From contig OX411558.1 in the NCBI GenBank assembly GCA_948146395.1, positions 50,331,122 to 50,395,121 of the forward strand: a stretch of 64,000 bases of DNA, in the 5' to 3' direction. How positions within the stretch are numbered: the first letter of the stretch is position 1; every line of letters begins with the position of its first letter. The position numbers and the translations under genes are program-made. This DNA comes from Fragum whitleyi. Its lineage: Eukaryota > Mollusca > Bivalvia > Cardiida > Cardiidae. The notes beneath the pieces were generated by a model. It was not told the origin of the DNA. It did not search any database and saw only the letters and a list, made by a program, of their open reading frames with translations. Positions 13,601-28,600 of this stretch are shown here, in pieces.

Positions 13601-16600
13601 TCCCCCAACCTTGTAAGTTATTTTTATGCAGTCAGACTGAAAGTCTGACTTGCATATAGTGGTCGCCGGCAATCGGATCCTCACAACACCGAATTCGAAT
13701 AAATCCATGAGCGTGAAAAAGTAAACCCATTAATGGTTTTCAGCCCGCGAAAATAATATCAGACTGAATTCTAGCTGCCTAGATTTTTGTGAACAATTCC
13801 GATTTCAAAGCCATATTTCCGTATTACGAATTTGGACATCAAAAAACGATTTTGAACGGCGCCGAAAAGTAAACACGAAATCGAAAGTAGTCAGCGACCG
13901 TTTTTTAAAGGGAATGCAATTAGTAGGAGTTACTTCCCTTATTCAGACAGGTTTATCGTTTATTTTGAAATTCGGTGTTAGGGTTCTGCCAAGGCCGTGC
14001 GATTTGAACTAAAAAGTTGTAGACTGCGAATAAAAATCAAAAGGATGGCCCCTACGTCGCGCCGAATCTTGAAATACGACATCGACGAAAATCGGAGTTC
14101 CACGACGACCTGCCGTTTTGGCCTACTCCAAAATAAAAATCTTCATGGTACCCCGCACAGCGTTATGATAATCGGGGCTGTATTATCGGAAATCCAATAA
14201 ATTGGGAACCATTCTATGTTTACATGAATAGATCAAGATTAAAGGCGATCAAAGACAAATTATAACTTTTTCGCCGGGTCTCCCGAAAAGAAAGCAAAAG
14301 TAAATATAGAAATAGAAATGAACCCGGGCCGATTTCACAGGGTCCACGTCCATATTTCACAATCTCCGGAAATCTGTCCCTCTGAGCAGACGAGCAAGAG
14401 ACTTTTGCCGATCTAAAAACCAAAGAAAAGCAGATATTACCGGCTAAAGTATGGTGAGAAACCCAACGTTATGACATGTTCATTGTGAATAAAGAAAAAG
14501 AGAATAGCAGAGTTAGGTAGTTAACAATTTCGTGTTGATTTGTTGACTCGAGTGCAATTTTTGGGTTGGTTTTATGTCTGTAGTTATTTTCTGTTAACTC
14601 GGCATGGGTATTAGCCATCACAGGAGCTATCCTTATTATCAAGGTGGATGACAATGGAAGATATAAGAATTAAACCCTTATTATTTTTATATTATTATTC
14701 TGACCTTGTAGTAAAGCATTGGCCCTCCAAGGAGTGCTCTTTTCATCAAAAGCAAGGGCTCTAAGCATGCATAAGGCAATATTTTGGAATGAAAGGTCAG
14801 AATAGAAGGCCAAAGATCTGAAGTGTAGATTTTAGCCTTAGATTTCAGAGAATTTGTTATAATTGAAATATTTCAATACTCATATATTGTTCCGTCCTGA
14901 CTGCATTCAGGCCTTTCAGGCCTTTGATTTTCCTACAAGACACTAAGTATGTATTATACATGTATACGTACAGATTGTAATGACAAGTAAAAATAAGAAG
15001 ATTCATCTGTAAACTTTAACAAATTTGAATACATAGTGCACATAGGGACTTAGAATATAAATGCTATTTGGTCGAGATTGGGAGGTTTATCAGGACGAGG
15101 CTTTGCTCTATTTATTCTATCAATCATCTATTCATTTTTCAGTGCTTTATTATAATTAAGCCTTAAAAATCAAAGAAATTCAGGTGAAAGTGTATGCAAA
15201 CTGTTTCTAAAAGAGACTGCCTGATATCATGTAATATTATCAGACAAGCGACATCAGGTCAATACAGATTTCATGGCATGATACATATAATATCCTTGTT
15301 GCAATCATTACATGAAATTATAAAGTTACTCGTGCATAAAAAGATTTAATCAAACAGAAAAAAAACATATTTTGAATATGTCAATGTTCCTTCGCATCTG
15401 TACAGTTTTAGTTTTGCTACTTGGTATTGTGATTTAACGAAAAAAAGATTGTAATTGTAAGTAGCATATAATCTAATATATGCGAACCAATAACACTTCT
15501 ATTGGTAGTAAATCAAAAAATCAGTCGTCATCCACAAATTTTAAAGTTGTTGATTTTCAGGTTATTTCTAGTGGTGTAAACCTTATAGAGGATATAGCTG
15601 TAGACTGGATAGCCGGTAATATCTACTGGACTGATTTTACTCTAGAAACTGTCGAGGTGGCCAGACTAGATGGTGCAAATCGAGTAACACTTTTTAGTGA
15701 GAACATAACCAAACCAAGGGGAATTGAGGTGGATCCTAGAGATGGGTTATTATACTTAAAATTGTTTTAATGGAAAAAGCAAAACAGAAAATAAATAACT
15801 TCGTTTTAATGCTTATCTCAATAAAACTGATTGCTAAATGTTTGATGATTCATAATTGTTTGGTCAGATGAAGTAAATAATACTTTTGTTCGATCTAGTT
15901 AACCTTCAAATAAGTTTCATCTGAAGAAGCCAAAAGTTTAACTAGCACTAGTCTTTGAAATGCTTAAATGGACAACTTAAGCAAATCCATTGTTTCAAGG
16001 ATTTTTGTATTACCGGGTATTACCTCTGATAAACATTAACTCTCCAAAGTTTCTGTCTGAAACTCACTCATTGATTTCACTAATCTCTAATTTTAGATCC
16101 CGGCTGCTATTTTGGACAGACTGGGGACAGAACCCTAGAATTGAGAGATCCGGAATGGACGGGACCGGTCGTATTACGATAATATCTACTAAACTGTATT
16201 GGCCTAATGGTCTCTCCCTCGATTATCCCAATAAACGAGTATACTATGCGGATGCCAAACTTGACTATATAGAGTATTGTAATTATGATGGTACAGGGCG
16301 ACACCAAGTCATCGCAAGTGACCATGTAATAACTTCTTATATGTGTATCATTGTGTTTATTGATTATACATGTATTTGAGACGACCTGGAAATATGTATT
16401 GACCAGTTTTGTGTGGACAGCGCTTAAAGCATGGGAGCCTCTTGTTCTCCTAGATTTTCTTTATGTACCATTTTAACATTCGTTTTATTTTTGATATGTA
16501 TTTTAAACCCCATGCTTAAGAAATCAACCCTGAACTTAGCAAAACATCGGTGACTAAATTATAGGCACCTACATCACTGTTGAAACAATCTCTCATTTTG

Positions 16601-19600
16601 TCGTTTTAAAATGAGAATGTAAACGTTTCCTTTAAGGTTAATTACACTCAAAAGTTTCTAGTAACGTGAAAGCCTTGCAATCGAAGACCTTTAGATGAAA
16701 AAGTTGGCATATAATGATAATAAACATTTTAGATAGGCTGTATTCGAAGAAATAGTGAGAGTGAGGAATTGTTATTTCATCGTCTGCAAAGACTTTACTG
16801 ATATTTTTGACGAAAGGAATTCGCTTGAAACTTACCACAAGCGTAAACGTGTTTCATATTAAAAGATCAACCTATACTATAAAAGGTGATAACTCTAGAA
16901 GCATTATGTGCGAATTATCCCTTAGACTTTTTTATCCGCTATCCAACACCCAATAGCCGATCATAGGCATCCAACATGTAGCGCTCTGGCGCCCGTGTAA
17001 CTGAACTTTTAAAGGAAAAATTAAAAGTAAGTCATAATCACAATTGTACCTGGTGTTTTCATTCATTGTTAGATTTTACTTTTCAATATCTCATTGGAAT
17101 CGTCTTTAAAAGACGATTCCAATAAGATGATGCGTGGCAAAATTTCATATTCAGTTACTTCTTTAGGAGCATTTTTAACTTTGACTTACGCAAAAAATGA
17201 TCCTAAGATGTTTAGTAAAACAGTCCCCTGATCTTTTTGGGACATCTGTCGGATGATTATGTACATTTGTACTCTTGTAAATTCTGTATACAACATTTGA
17301 AATAAATACATCTATATTATATATACAAAAATATCTATGAAATGATTTTCCATCGACTTGTCCTGTTATTTCTCTACCGATGTATCCTACCTTTTCCCTG
17401 CTAATTTATCCTGCTCTTCAAAACCAATTTAAACAAGATTATGATCAACTGAAAATTTGAAATTTTACAACAAAGAATGTCCTTAGCAAGATTAAAACCT
17501 CTGATAAACTTGTTAAATGATCACATGCAAAGAGTCATCATTAAAAACTAAAAACAAAAATCGATACTTCTATATGCATCTTTTTGAACACAGACAAAAA
17601 CATGCATTTGCAATTAATATCATTATGTGTAAATACATAGAAATTTAGTTTTTTTAATTAACAACTTGCAGTTTATACAACACATTCACGACTTGGTGGT
17701 GTTTGAAGACCGCGTGACATGGACTGATAGAGAAGCCAATCGTATGAGTCGATGTAATAAATTCAACTGTACAAACAAAAGTGTGGTCAGCTCTTTGTTA
17801 GAAAAGCCTATTGGTGTCGTTGTTTTTCATCCAGTTAGGCAACCGTCAGGTAAGTCATTTTATGAAGTAAAGCCATGTAGAATTCAATATCCACAAACTA
17901 AGAAAGGACTTCTAAATGACTCCGATATGACTTTTTTGATCTCTTAATCAAGAATTAATCTATCCTACAGTTTAACAAGATACCTCTGTGTCATTTTAAA
18001 CCTACTTGCACTAAAATCTAATGGAAATAACGTCGAATAAATCTTGTGGGTTTTTTACTGACAGTTTCTCTGCCAAAATAGTGGTAGTCTTTTAAACAAT
18101 TTCAATTGGATTAAAGTAAATAAAAAAATGTTATTAGTATATAGGCTAAATAACTGCCGTTTCGCTCGAGTGACCACGTCTTCTAAGCGACAATTTTCAT
18201 AAAGCGACCGTTTTCAAAATCCCCTTCTTTAATTGTAAATGAATTAAAAAGTAGAAATTATTGTTATGAAAATTATTTTAAATGATTCCTATATTGTTAA
18301 AACTTGAGACGATTCTTTATTGAGTTTTAACAATATTGGATTATTGAGATATAAGCAATAGCACTCATTTGAGTTCAAATTTGTAAGCAAAACGTGTACT
18401 AAGCGACAATTCTTCATAAGGACCGCATTTTGGAGTCCCGAAATTGGTCGCCAATAAACGTTTTAATGTAAGCGTATCATTGTTTGTGTTGTAAAAATAC
18501 ATGTGAAAAAATCATCGAAATGTTATGTTTGCAGCCTCAAATCCATGTTCCTCGAATCCATGCAGCCATATTTGTCTTTTGTCGTCCATATCGAAAACAG
18601 GATTCCACTGCGCATGTCCGGCTGGAAAAATACTCTCTACTACGTCAAAAAATATATGTGAAGACGGTACGTACTTGTAAAACAATGCGAAAAAGGGAAG
18701 TCATATATCATATACATTTCAGCCATCGAGCAAAGATAGACTATCTGAAATATGCGAGAAGATACGACCCCGGTCAAACTATGCGCTTTTTGCAGAATGA
18801 TCGGGGTCGCCAATTTTGCGAATGACACTTTTTCTGAATTAAAAAAATGTCCTACCTTTCTGTGCATAATATTTCTGAAATAATTATGGTATACTTCTGA
18901 TTGTTCTTATCTCTTTTTTTCACACAAACATTTTTTAGAGTTCCGACACGTCTCGTTTCCGAGTACTTGACTAGCATATAGCTAATCACACAGAATACTT
19001 TGATATCATTGTAAACGATTTCTGGTTCAAATTGCTATCTAACAGCGTTGTGTATTGGTTAATGATATTCGGTAAACTCGAGTTCGTAGCCCAAGGGACC
19101 GTGACAATTCATACAAACTAAACGTAGACTCAAGCGGTCGGTAGTTTCTTGAGAATCGGAATCGGACTTGCTCTTTAGGTACCATCTGTTTTGGGCCTGA
19201 TTATACGTTTATATGCATAAATTTTGAATAAACCAACAAAACCATTTGTAGAGACTTATGTAGCTAAAATACCACTCGACCCATCGCCGTGCAAACTTTT
19301 GAGAGTTTACTGTACTGTCAATCTCGCTCGAGTGACCGCGTTTATTGAGCGACCATTTTTATTTAGCGATGAATGGAATTAAATGATGAATGAATTAAAT
19401 GAAAACACCTTAAAAATTAGATATCATTGATCTGAAAACTATTGTAAATGAATCCGAAATATTGTTAAAACTCTGTATAGGGTTAATAATTGCCGTTTTC
19501 CACTAGCGACCACGTCTTCTAAGCGACAATTTTCATCAAGCGACCGTTCTCAAAATCCCCTTCTTTGATTGAAAATGCCTTAAAAAGTAGATATTGGTCT

Positions 19601-22600
19601 GACAATTATTGTAAATGAATTCTATATTGTTAAAAATCAAAAGAGTCGTCTCAATGAGACGATGATTCTTTTTGAGTTTTAACAGCACGGGGTTATTGAT
19701 ATGTTCTCAGTAGCACACATTTGAGGTTCAACTTTGTAAACAAAACGTGTATTAAGCGAACATTACTTTAACGACCGCTTTTTTAAAGGTCCCGTAAGTG
19801 GTCGCCTAATACACATTATACTGTACATGAACGACATCTGACTGACATCGCTGAAATTTCTTCTTTTAGATAATTACTCTAGGGAGTTTCAGAAAGATCA
19901 CTTTCCGCGTGACGGCTCAATTATCAGAAATTAGTTTTTATTTAAAATTCTTCTTGTGACGTAAAACCGGTTTCAAAGGTCGTGCGGGGAAATCGTACCA
20001 GTAGCAAAGACCGGAGCTGGATTTTGATAGGATAACCTAAGACCAGTATATAATGGGTCTCGTTATTTTTCGAGATAAATTCTGTAGCATTCAGTCTCCT
20101 GGGGCTTGTTTTACTTAACATCTGCCTAAGTCAAAAATTGTTGTTTCCACAGATCTGATTCAGAATCTGAAGATACTAAAATATATAATTCTGCCATGTA
20201 TCACCTCAATGGAATCGTCTTTTTTAGACGTCTCTGGTTTAAATACATTTTAATGATGAAAAGTGTATACAGAATGCTATCATACAGAATAATAATTCAG
20301 ATGGATTAGAACAAATTCAAAGCTTATTGAGTTCTTTTCCAGTGGGATTCTAATGATACGACGATTCTAATGAGATATAGCAATGCAGGATCTAACTAGG
20401 AAGAAAAACACCAGGAATGATTTGTGACTTTGGCTTACAATTAATTTTTTCGTAAGAAGTTTAGTACAACGGGCCTCTGGTACATGTACTTTCAGTTCAG
20501 ACTGACTACCTTGTTTACAGCTACGAAGACGGTATATCCGCAATTCCTCTACCAGTTAATCCACGAAATAAACTTATACCAATGACAAGTACACGAAATA
20601 TCAGGGCCATAGATTTTGACAGCGAAAATGGCGATATACTAATGGTACAAAGAGGCCACAACGCTACGGTACGAATATCATTTTATAATTGATCATAATC
20701 TATACTCAATGTATCACTTTTGTCGGTATTCCCGATAAGTTGCGCATCCTAGAAAACTTCAAAGAAGTGAGGTTATTACATTCGTCGGCCTGCATAAATA
20801 CCTAATAGCTTTAAACTGATATTTATATCAGCCTCTCTATGATGTTTGCACTCATTTGGATTGTCTCACAGGATTATGGTAACTTATTCCAAACCCGTTG
20901 AATTGTCGCCGAATGAGTAGATCCTATTGAAGCTTATCATTTACATAATTGAGACACTGTTTTTTGAGATTCATTTATATGCGTCACGCATGAACCATGA
21001 GACACTGTTTTTTGAGATTCATTTATATGCGTCACGCATGAACCATTTGGTATAAAAATCTAAAATTCAAGTCCTTGTGTACTTGATTAAGAATTTATTT
21101 ATTGTAATTTGAAATTCTGAAAATTGTATAATATTTTAGAATAAAATAAAGGCAATGGCTTTAAAACGATTTTCAAAACACCTTTGTCGAAAAAAGTATG
21201 TACGAACCTTTAAGCCGCCTAAGCAAAATGAATTTGTTTTACAATAATATTGACAATATATACTTAGTACATTTAAAAACGCAGAGATTTTAAACATGAC
21301 AAATTGATATTTCTTGTGCACTGAGTATGTCAATGATAACCATATTGTATTACAATCAAGTTTTTCGTAGTCTGTGATAAAAATAGCCCTATTCTTACTT
21401 TTGCTTACGGGCTTATCAGGTTAATATTGATTTTACCTTTTCTTAGTTTGCAGATTTTTGCTTTGAAAATAATTTCAAAATGAATACTCAATCTCGAGTG
21501 CGTTGTTCAAATTGGATAAAAGCATGTTTTTGTCTTTTTCTTCCCTCGTTAAATGGGTTTATCGCACATGGGACTGCACCTAGGGACTTTCATTAGCACG
21601 CCCACTTTTTGACTTTTTACATTATGTGTTTATTTCTGCCATTGTGAATGATAATTCAATAACTGATTAACTTTTCATCCGTTTGGTAAAAGATTTTGCA
21701 AAATAATCAATGATTGCAACTTCCAATGACAATCTTGGTACATGGTGACTCAAGATACGTAAAGAATTAACAAATTGATATAGAATCTCCAATTAGATGA
21801 ACTATGGTTTTAAAATTGCAACGGCAATGCAAAAGTAATGTTAAACTTACTAAATCAAGGTTTAAAAAGAATTTAGCAATCAGAGATGGAATCTTTGTCA
21901 TCGGTCATTTCACAATTATGGCCTCTTATTCTTAGTTGTTTTTCAATCAATTAAATGTATCATTGTCTAAAAACTGGCATAAATAAAGAACGTTTTCTAT
22001 TGCTATGAAGTAGCCGGAAAAAATGATTGGCGATTAAGAAATACAGTATTGGATAAAGAAAATCTGTGAACGATAGTAATGCATTTAGCCGACCCAGTAC
22101 ACCTTTCAAAAAATCATTTTATGTGGGGGAATTGACCTTTTTCTAAGCATCTGTGTCCATTCTCGTTAGTAAATGCGCATATTGCCTTACAAGTGCCAAG
22201 AACTTCAGAAAACATTGGCGGAATTGGCCAGTTGTCCTAAATGGATTTTTAATTTTTACCCCTGTGTTGTTAAAGGATGACAAAAACCGATCTTCGTTGA
22301 TCATTAGTTGGTGTTTTATGCTTAAAACTGTTGTTCAAGGACTGGTGACCCCAATATGTGATTCCTTCGACAGTTCTGTAGTTTATAGAAGAAGATATCG
22401 GAAGATTGTTCACCTCTGCGTTTTTAAATGTACTAAGTATATATAATACGTACCTAGTGTATTATATGAAAAAAAATATCTAACGAGGTTGGGAGAATTG
22501 AAAATTGTCGAGGCTCTGCCGAGACAATTATCCATTCTCACAACCGAGTTAGATATTTTTTTTTCATAAAATACACTAAGTATGTATTATATTTATCTTA

Positions 22601-25600
22601 TAACCTCTTTTTGTCTTCTTTTCGACGATGTTTCTAACTCAAATGCAATTTTCTAAAAACAACCGCATTATATAATTGTTCCAGAAATAACTATGTGATA
22701 TCATAAAAAATCATAGGGGATGTTATCACACAGCTATTTGTATAGCTATAAGATAAAATTGTGAATCAATCTTTAAAATCCCCTGTAGATTGACAATATT
22801 ATGGAACATGTATGGCCAACACTAGAAATTCCAAAAATGATTAAATATGTATCGTATCATTCTTGGCTTGATTTGGCGTCTTTATTTTTTTATCAAGATT
22901 CATTTGTCACCAGTTTGTGCATTGTTATCAGAGTCATAATCAATGCAATCAAACTCACGATAAAGAAAACAATCAAGTCCACGTGGTTCATAAGTCGCAG
23001 AGTAATTTTCCGACATTTCGACTTTTTAACTGTCCTACTTTCACCCTTATAGGCAATTAATTTTGTTGTGCGTCCTTCATTGGTGTCCTTTTTATTTTCC
23101 TTTTCTTCTCTGGGCTTTGCTTCACGTATCTTACACATACCACATAACGCCTTTATAAGCCGGCTAAATGCCGCTTCCAGTGCGTTCCATTCATTCTGTA
23201 CTTCGATTACTTTTTCGACATCTTCAAGTACGGGAACATCTCCGCCTACGACTTTCTTTTCTTCATCTTCCTTGGGTTTGTCAATAAACTTCTCCGCCAC
23301 AAATGCGTTCAGCACAGACCATATAACTGAGACCAACGCAAATAACAGCATGGTTCCAATGTAGTGTACGAGTATCGGTTGTTCATTTGATGTTTTCGGT
23401 AGATTGTCCGTTATAAAGTTGAGCAGGACCATGTAGGCCAAAAACACTGTGACACTGTAGCTTATTTTCTCCCCAGAATTCCTTGGTAACAGAAACGAAA
23501 AGCAGGTCAAGGCCGACACTGTGATGACTGGTAACAACAAGGTCGAGACGTAGTACAATGACTTACGTTTGAGGGTCAGTTGAAATCCTAAATCTGACCT
23601 TGACCTTACGTTACCTTTGACCGTGACCGACACAGCCTCCCAATGACCGTTTTCGTTCATAGGTATGAAAGTAAATCCGGCGTTATGTAATGTTAGCATG
23701 TCGGCGGTGAGGACCCAGGGTAAAACTGAAATGGTACATATCTGAGTATCGAATGGAAAATATTTTGTGTTCATGGCACACATTGTATCAACTGATACGA
23801 TCAACTGCCATTCTACCATACCGGACGCTTGTACAGACAGATAGAGGTTCGGATCACCGAATTGTTTAAAATCTTTGACAGAATTTCCTACCGTAACGTC
23901 AGGGACCCAAACTGACTTCTGTTTAATTACAGTACGTGTAATATTGTCGTAGTTTGTTGAATTCCACGCCAGTCTTTTATCTATCCATGTTAATTTGAAA
24001 AGCACGTTACTTTGTAAGATTTCCTCAACTTCGTCAAAATTACGGATACTCAGTAGCACAAGTGAAAGATTCACTCTTAATGGTTTGTTAGCTTCTTTTG
24101 GAACTATATCACTATTATAGCTATCCAGGATGTCTACGTGTAGTTTGTTTTCAACGTCAAATCTTTCGCTCAATACTAAAGTCAGCTGATAAATTAATCC
24201 ATAATACAACATATGGACGTAATATTCCTTCTTTAATCCCTCCATTTCATATCAAAATTATTGCAGTTTTCGCTCACTCAAAAGTTGAAAAAGCTTGAAA
24301 TATGATTCTATTTCACTTCCACTATTCATTCGAAAGTTAAATAATTCAAGACATAAGTTGATTAAAGATAACTTGAATTAGCTTTCCCCTAATTCAATGG
24401 ATGATTTTTTGCGATGCTAATTCATGATTTCTTACTAGATTTTTCTCTGATATCGGATAAAATCAAATGATATAGTTGCGCGGACTGTCGATCTAATTGA
24501 AAAATGTCCTATTGTATAACGGAAAAAAGTTTCATTCTTGACTCGTCACTTGAAAATGGGCAGTCTTGTTCATTCGGACTGAGCCGTTTCTCGCTACAGT
24601 TAATTGTATCGTGAAAATGAAATTCACCTCAATCAAAACCATTCTAAATCGCTCACTCAGCGCTCCACTCATTCATTCAAACAATCACTCAAATAATTCA
24701 AAAACGCTCATACCAATTAAAAAAAATTAGAATAAACTTAGATAGAGAAAAATCGCGATTTTCTCTGATCTAATTCAAATTGTGAGCGTCTACTATGTTC
24801 TTGAAGAAATAGGAAGTTATCTATAGAATTTGTTTGCATAATCATTAAAGGGAGGTAATCAATATCGCTAATTTTGTTCATCCTGAACAAAATTTCCGAT
24901 ATAGGATTACCTCCCATTTAAGTCCCTCAAAACTCGCTCCTCACACTCATTCAATTTCATTCCTAAATAATTCCAAAATCATTCACCTTGTCAATTTCAC
25001 GATGTTGTTTACTGTAACTGTCATATTTTCGGTGGGTTTCTGAGTTAGGATTAGAAAATCTGTCTAACTATTTGTTATACAATCATGTAATACAGTTTAT
25101 AGCATCGTGAAATTGGCAAGGTGAATGATTTTGGAATGACAACGGAATGGTATTGAATGAGTAGGAGGGTCGAGTTTTGAGTGAATTTAAGGGGAGGTAA
25201 AGCAGTATCGATAAAGCGATAATTAATTACCTTCCTTTAACAAAAATCATTGTATTTTCCTGTTTGTGTGTCTTTTCGAACTAATCAGGCGCTTTGAAAT
25301 CCACATCTGAAAAAAAGTCGTGGAATGATTTGATCGGTTTGAATGAAATGCTGAGCGTTGTGATTAATTTCGAAGCGTTTTTTTGAACAATTTCGGAGCT
25401 TTTTTTATTGATTGGAGTGATTGTTTTGGAATGAATGGATGGGTCGCCGAGGGAGTGATTTAGAATGATTCTGATCGGAATGAATGTCAATTTCACAATA
25501 TTATTAACTTTCCCCAGCCGGAATAAACTTTGTTATGTGGAATCACTTAATTTATGTTGCACGGCAATTTAAATGTCTAATTTTAAGCTGGCGGACTTCG

Positions 25601-28600
25601 GTTCATTGATGTCATTTTTAATATATTCATTTATCTCTCATGTCAATTGGGAAATTGATTCCGTCAATTGTATAATCGATAAGCTAATCAAACAACAACT
25701 GATTTACATTCCGTTTATCTCAGAATTTATGTAAAACCGTTACGAACATTAGAAAACCCCATTCTAAAGTTTAGCTGTCGTAATAAATTAATATACCAGG
25801 GCACATCAACACGTTTTGAGACAGTTATTTCTTTTATTGATTCCCTCGTCTTCTATAACGAAAATCCATTACAGGTATTGAGTCATACAAATGTTGGTCA
25901 AAGGGCCACCTAAGAAAGATTCTGGAAAAAGTGTCATTGCAATTGATCCAATGTTTAGGAAATGTTATCAAAGAATTCAAAGTGAAAAAAAAAAAAACAC
26001 CTTGTCATGGCAATATTTCAGAAACAGAATTTCGTAGACAACTTTTGAAATGGTTCACAGAAGAAACAGTATGGCAATGATTCATTTAAATTGACAGAGT
26101 GGCGTTAGAGACAAATGATTTTATAAATGAGCCTGTGCGTGACTGTTCAAACAATTTCAATTGAGCGCAAAGTAAAGACTCTGGCCAGTCTGTGCATCCG
26201 CACAGTCTGACCATAGTCTTCAACATGCATTTTGTAGATAGATAAGGTGTAAAAGTAACTTTACATAGTTAGGTTATCTTCTAATTACACTATGTAACTA
26301 AATTTTTGCATCTCATGCCGGTGTCACATTGTTGGAAATGTCACGCACAGGCTCAAATTGTTAACGGTGAACGATTTACGTCGGACGACGGGTGACCATA
26401 AAAGCTCCCATTGTGCACGTTGTGCTCATGTGAACAACAAACTCGAGCATTGGTTGTTTGATTGAATGGAGTTTAACGCCGCTTTTAACATTATTTCAGT
26501 TTTTCGCGGCGGCTGGAGCACCTGACAATGGTTTCCTGATATTTCTCTAACCAGTACAACCACCACATCCTTTCCTAGCCTCCAGCTGCTATCTCACATA
26601 GGTCTACGATTATCAACCCATTGTTGAAGAACAAATAGTCGGGAAGAATGAGTGCCGCCGTCGGGGGTCGAACCCGGGACCTCTAGATTGATAGTCCGAC
26701 GCGCTACCAACTGCGCTATGACGGCGGCACAAACTCGAGCAAGCACTTATTTAGACGCTTATTGACGCACATGTATATAATAATGTACGCAAATAATGTA
26801 TATAATGACGTACATGTACAATCATACATCTGCCGGGGAACCTGTATTATTTCGGGGTGCAGGTGTTGGTGTTGGTGTGCATAGCTTACTGTTGAATTTT
26901 TACATTAAGGAAGTGGATCCGCAATAGTTCTGCAGCTTTTCCGCAGTAGATAGCTTTAACAATATTAACCAAGGTTTATTAATGAATTTCATTAGGAAAC
27001 CTTGGTTAACATTGTGAAAGATTATATTGTCCGAAACGTTGCGGAACTATTACGGGTCCACTACCTTAAGCATACACCATACAGGTAACATCATCGTGAA
27101 CTTGACAATGTGAATGATTTTGGAATGTAATTGAATGGATATGTGGAGTGTGTTGGGAATGAAATTAAAGGATAGTAATCCAATACCGCTAATTTTGTTC
27201 ACGATGAACAAAATTAGCGATATTTATTACCTTCCTTTTATAAAATAAGTATACAAGTTCTATTAAAAAAAGCTTCCCATGTCTCCAAGAATCAATCAGA
27301 CGCTAACAATTTCATTTGCGTCAATGAAAACGCGAAGTGAGTGAGTGTTTGGATTGAATGAATGGAGCGCTGAGTGAGCGATTTAGAATGGTTTTGATTG
27401 AAATAAATGTCAATTTCACGATGTAACTAACTGTTATACGTTTTTCAGAGAATATTTTGGAAAAAGCGTGGTGGGAGATCTATTCAGTAAACTCTTGTCA
27501 AATAGATTATAAAACTTATCGTTAGATCCCTTTGTTCTATTATCTTAACTACTCCAATTCCATTAACAGATAGAACTCCTTAGTCTATTTGTTTAAAGTC
27601 AACTGAGGAATAAAAAGCAATCACTCTATTTGTTTACATAGTTCTTAATAATTAGCAATCTCGATGAATTATGTGTCAACTTGTAACATTTCTAGAATTT
27701 ATTTAGGGCGGCATGATAAAATGGGTTATGCTAAAGCCATATTCCATCACAAGGAAATCTATTTTACCATTAGTAAGCGAAGTCAAATTGTTGACATATC
27801 GACCAAATAATGTGCGTTCTTGAAGTTTTTGTATTTCAATGGTCCAAAATCATTGTGTGTGATAATAAATGAAAGTATAAGCTTCTGCTAGCAATATTTT
27901 CTCCGAAAAAATGGTTATTACTGTAGTGACAAGTTGCGATTTAAGAGACAGAATTAGTGCATGGCATTTCATACCATTTTTCCTTTAAAAGGTTGTCTCA
28001 GATTATCGAAAATCACTCGTAATAAGCAAGCTAACATGAAAGCTACTTCTCGTTATTCCAATTGAAATGTTCATATACATAACTTAAGACCAGAGCATTA
28101 TTGCCCATCGGTCATTGATACATTTTTTTCTCGACCATTAAACAAGATGTTGATAAAGATAATATGGCAATTATGATTAATATTCTTGATTAATGAGCAG
28201 CAAAAACACGCCATACAATCAATGAAATAACAACATAACACCTAACGAAACAATTCTGTACTTTTTAAATTACCATTTGAGATGCGTTTTGGTACCACAT
28301 CTTGTGGCTCCAAAATGGCGTCATCAAAATTATGTGGAGATTCATTATTTTCCAGGATTCTACCATTAAGCGATTGAAAATGTTTTCGACCGAAGAAGAA
28401 GACATCGCCCCAGTGGCTTACATCGGCAATCCATCATCCATCGCTTACGACTGGGTGTCCAAGAATCTATTTTTAGCTGATACCGGAAGTGGAAGTATAG
28501 AAGTCATGCGCATTCGGGAAAACGTGACATACAGAAAGGTGATCCTGTCAAACATGGGTCGAGAGGTTGATTGTGTCAGTCCCGTAGCCATAGTTATATC

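Noticed and set aside
18723..18825. Possible extra LRP exon after exon 13, reading [11 protein letters not shown]
   Set aside because: It resembles a propeller entry, but it is out of phase with exon 13 unless a different donor is used, cannot join exon 14 in phase, and overlaps a family D-like repeat piece. Exon 14 at 20496 supplies the true entry strand.
18941..18962. 22-bp micro-exon candidate after a good polypyrimidine tract
   Set aside because: It was considered to bridge a phase gap between exons 13 and 14; the gap disappears once exon 14 starts at 20496, and its residues do not fit the family.
23068..23364. Plus-strand open frame of 98 residues
   Set aside because: It is the antisense shadow of the receptor gene.
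26650..26728. tRNA gene on the minus strand
   Set aside because: The head of the SINE folds partly like a tRNA, but the anticodon stem is imperfect, a shared SINE body follows and the same unit recurs elsewhere.
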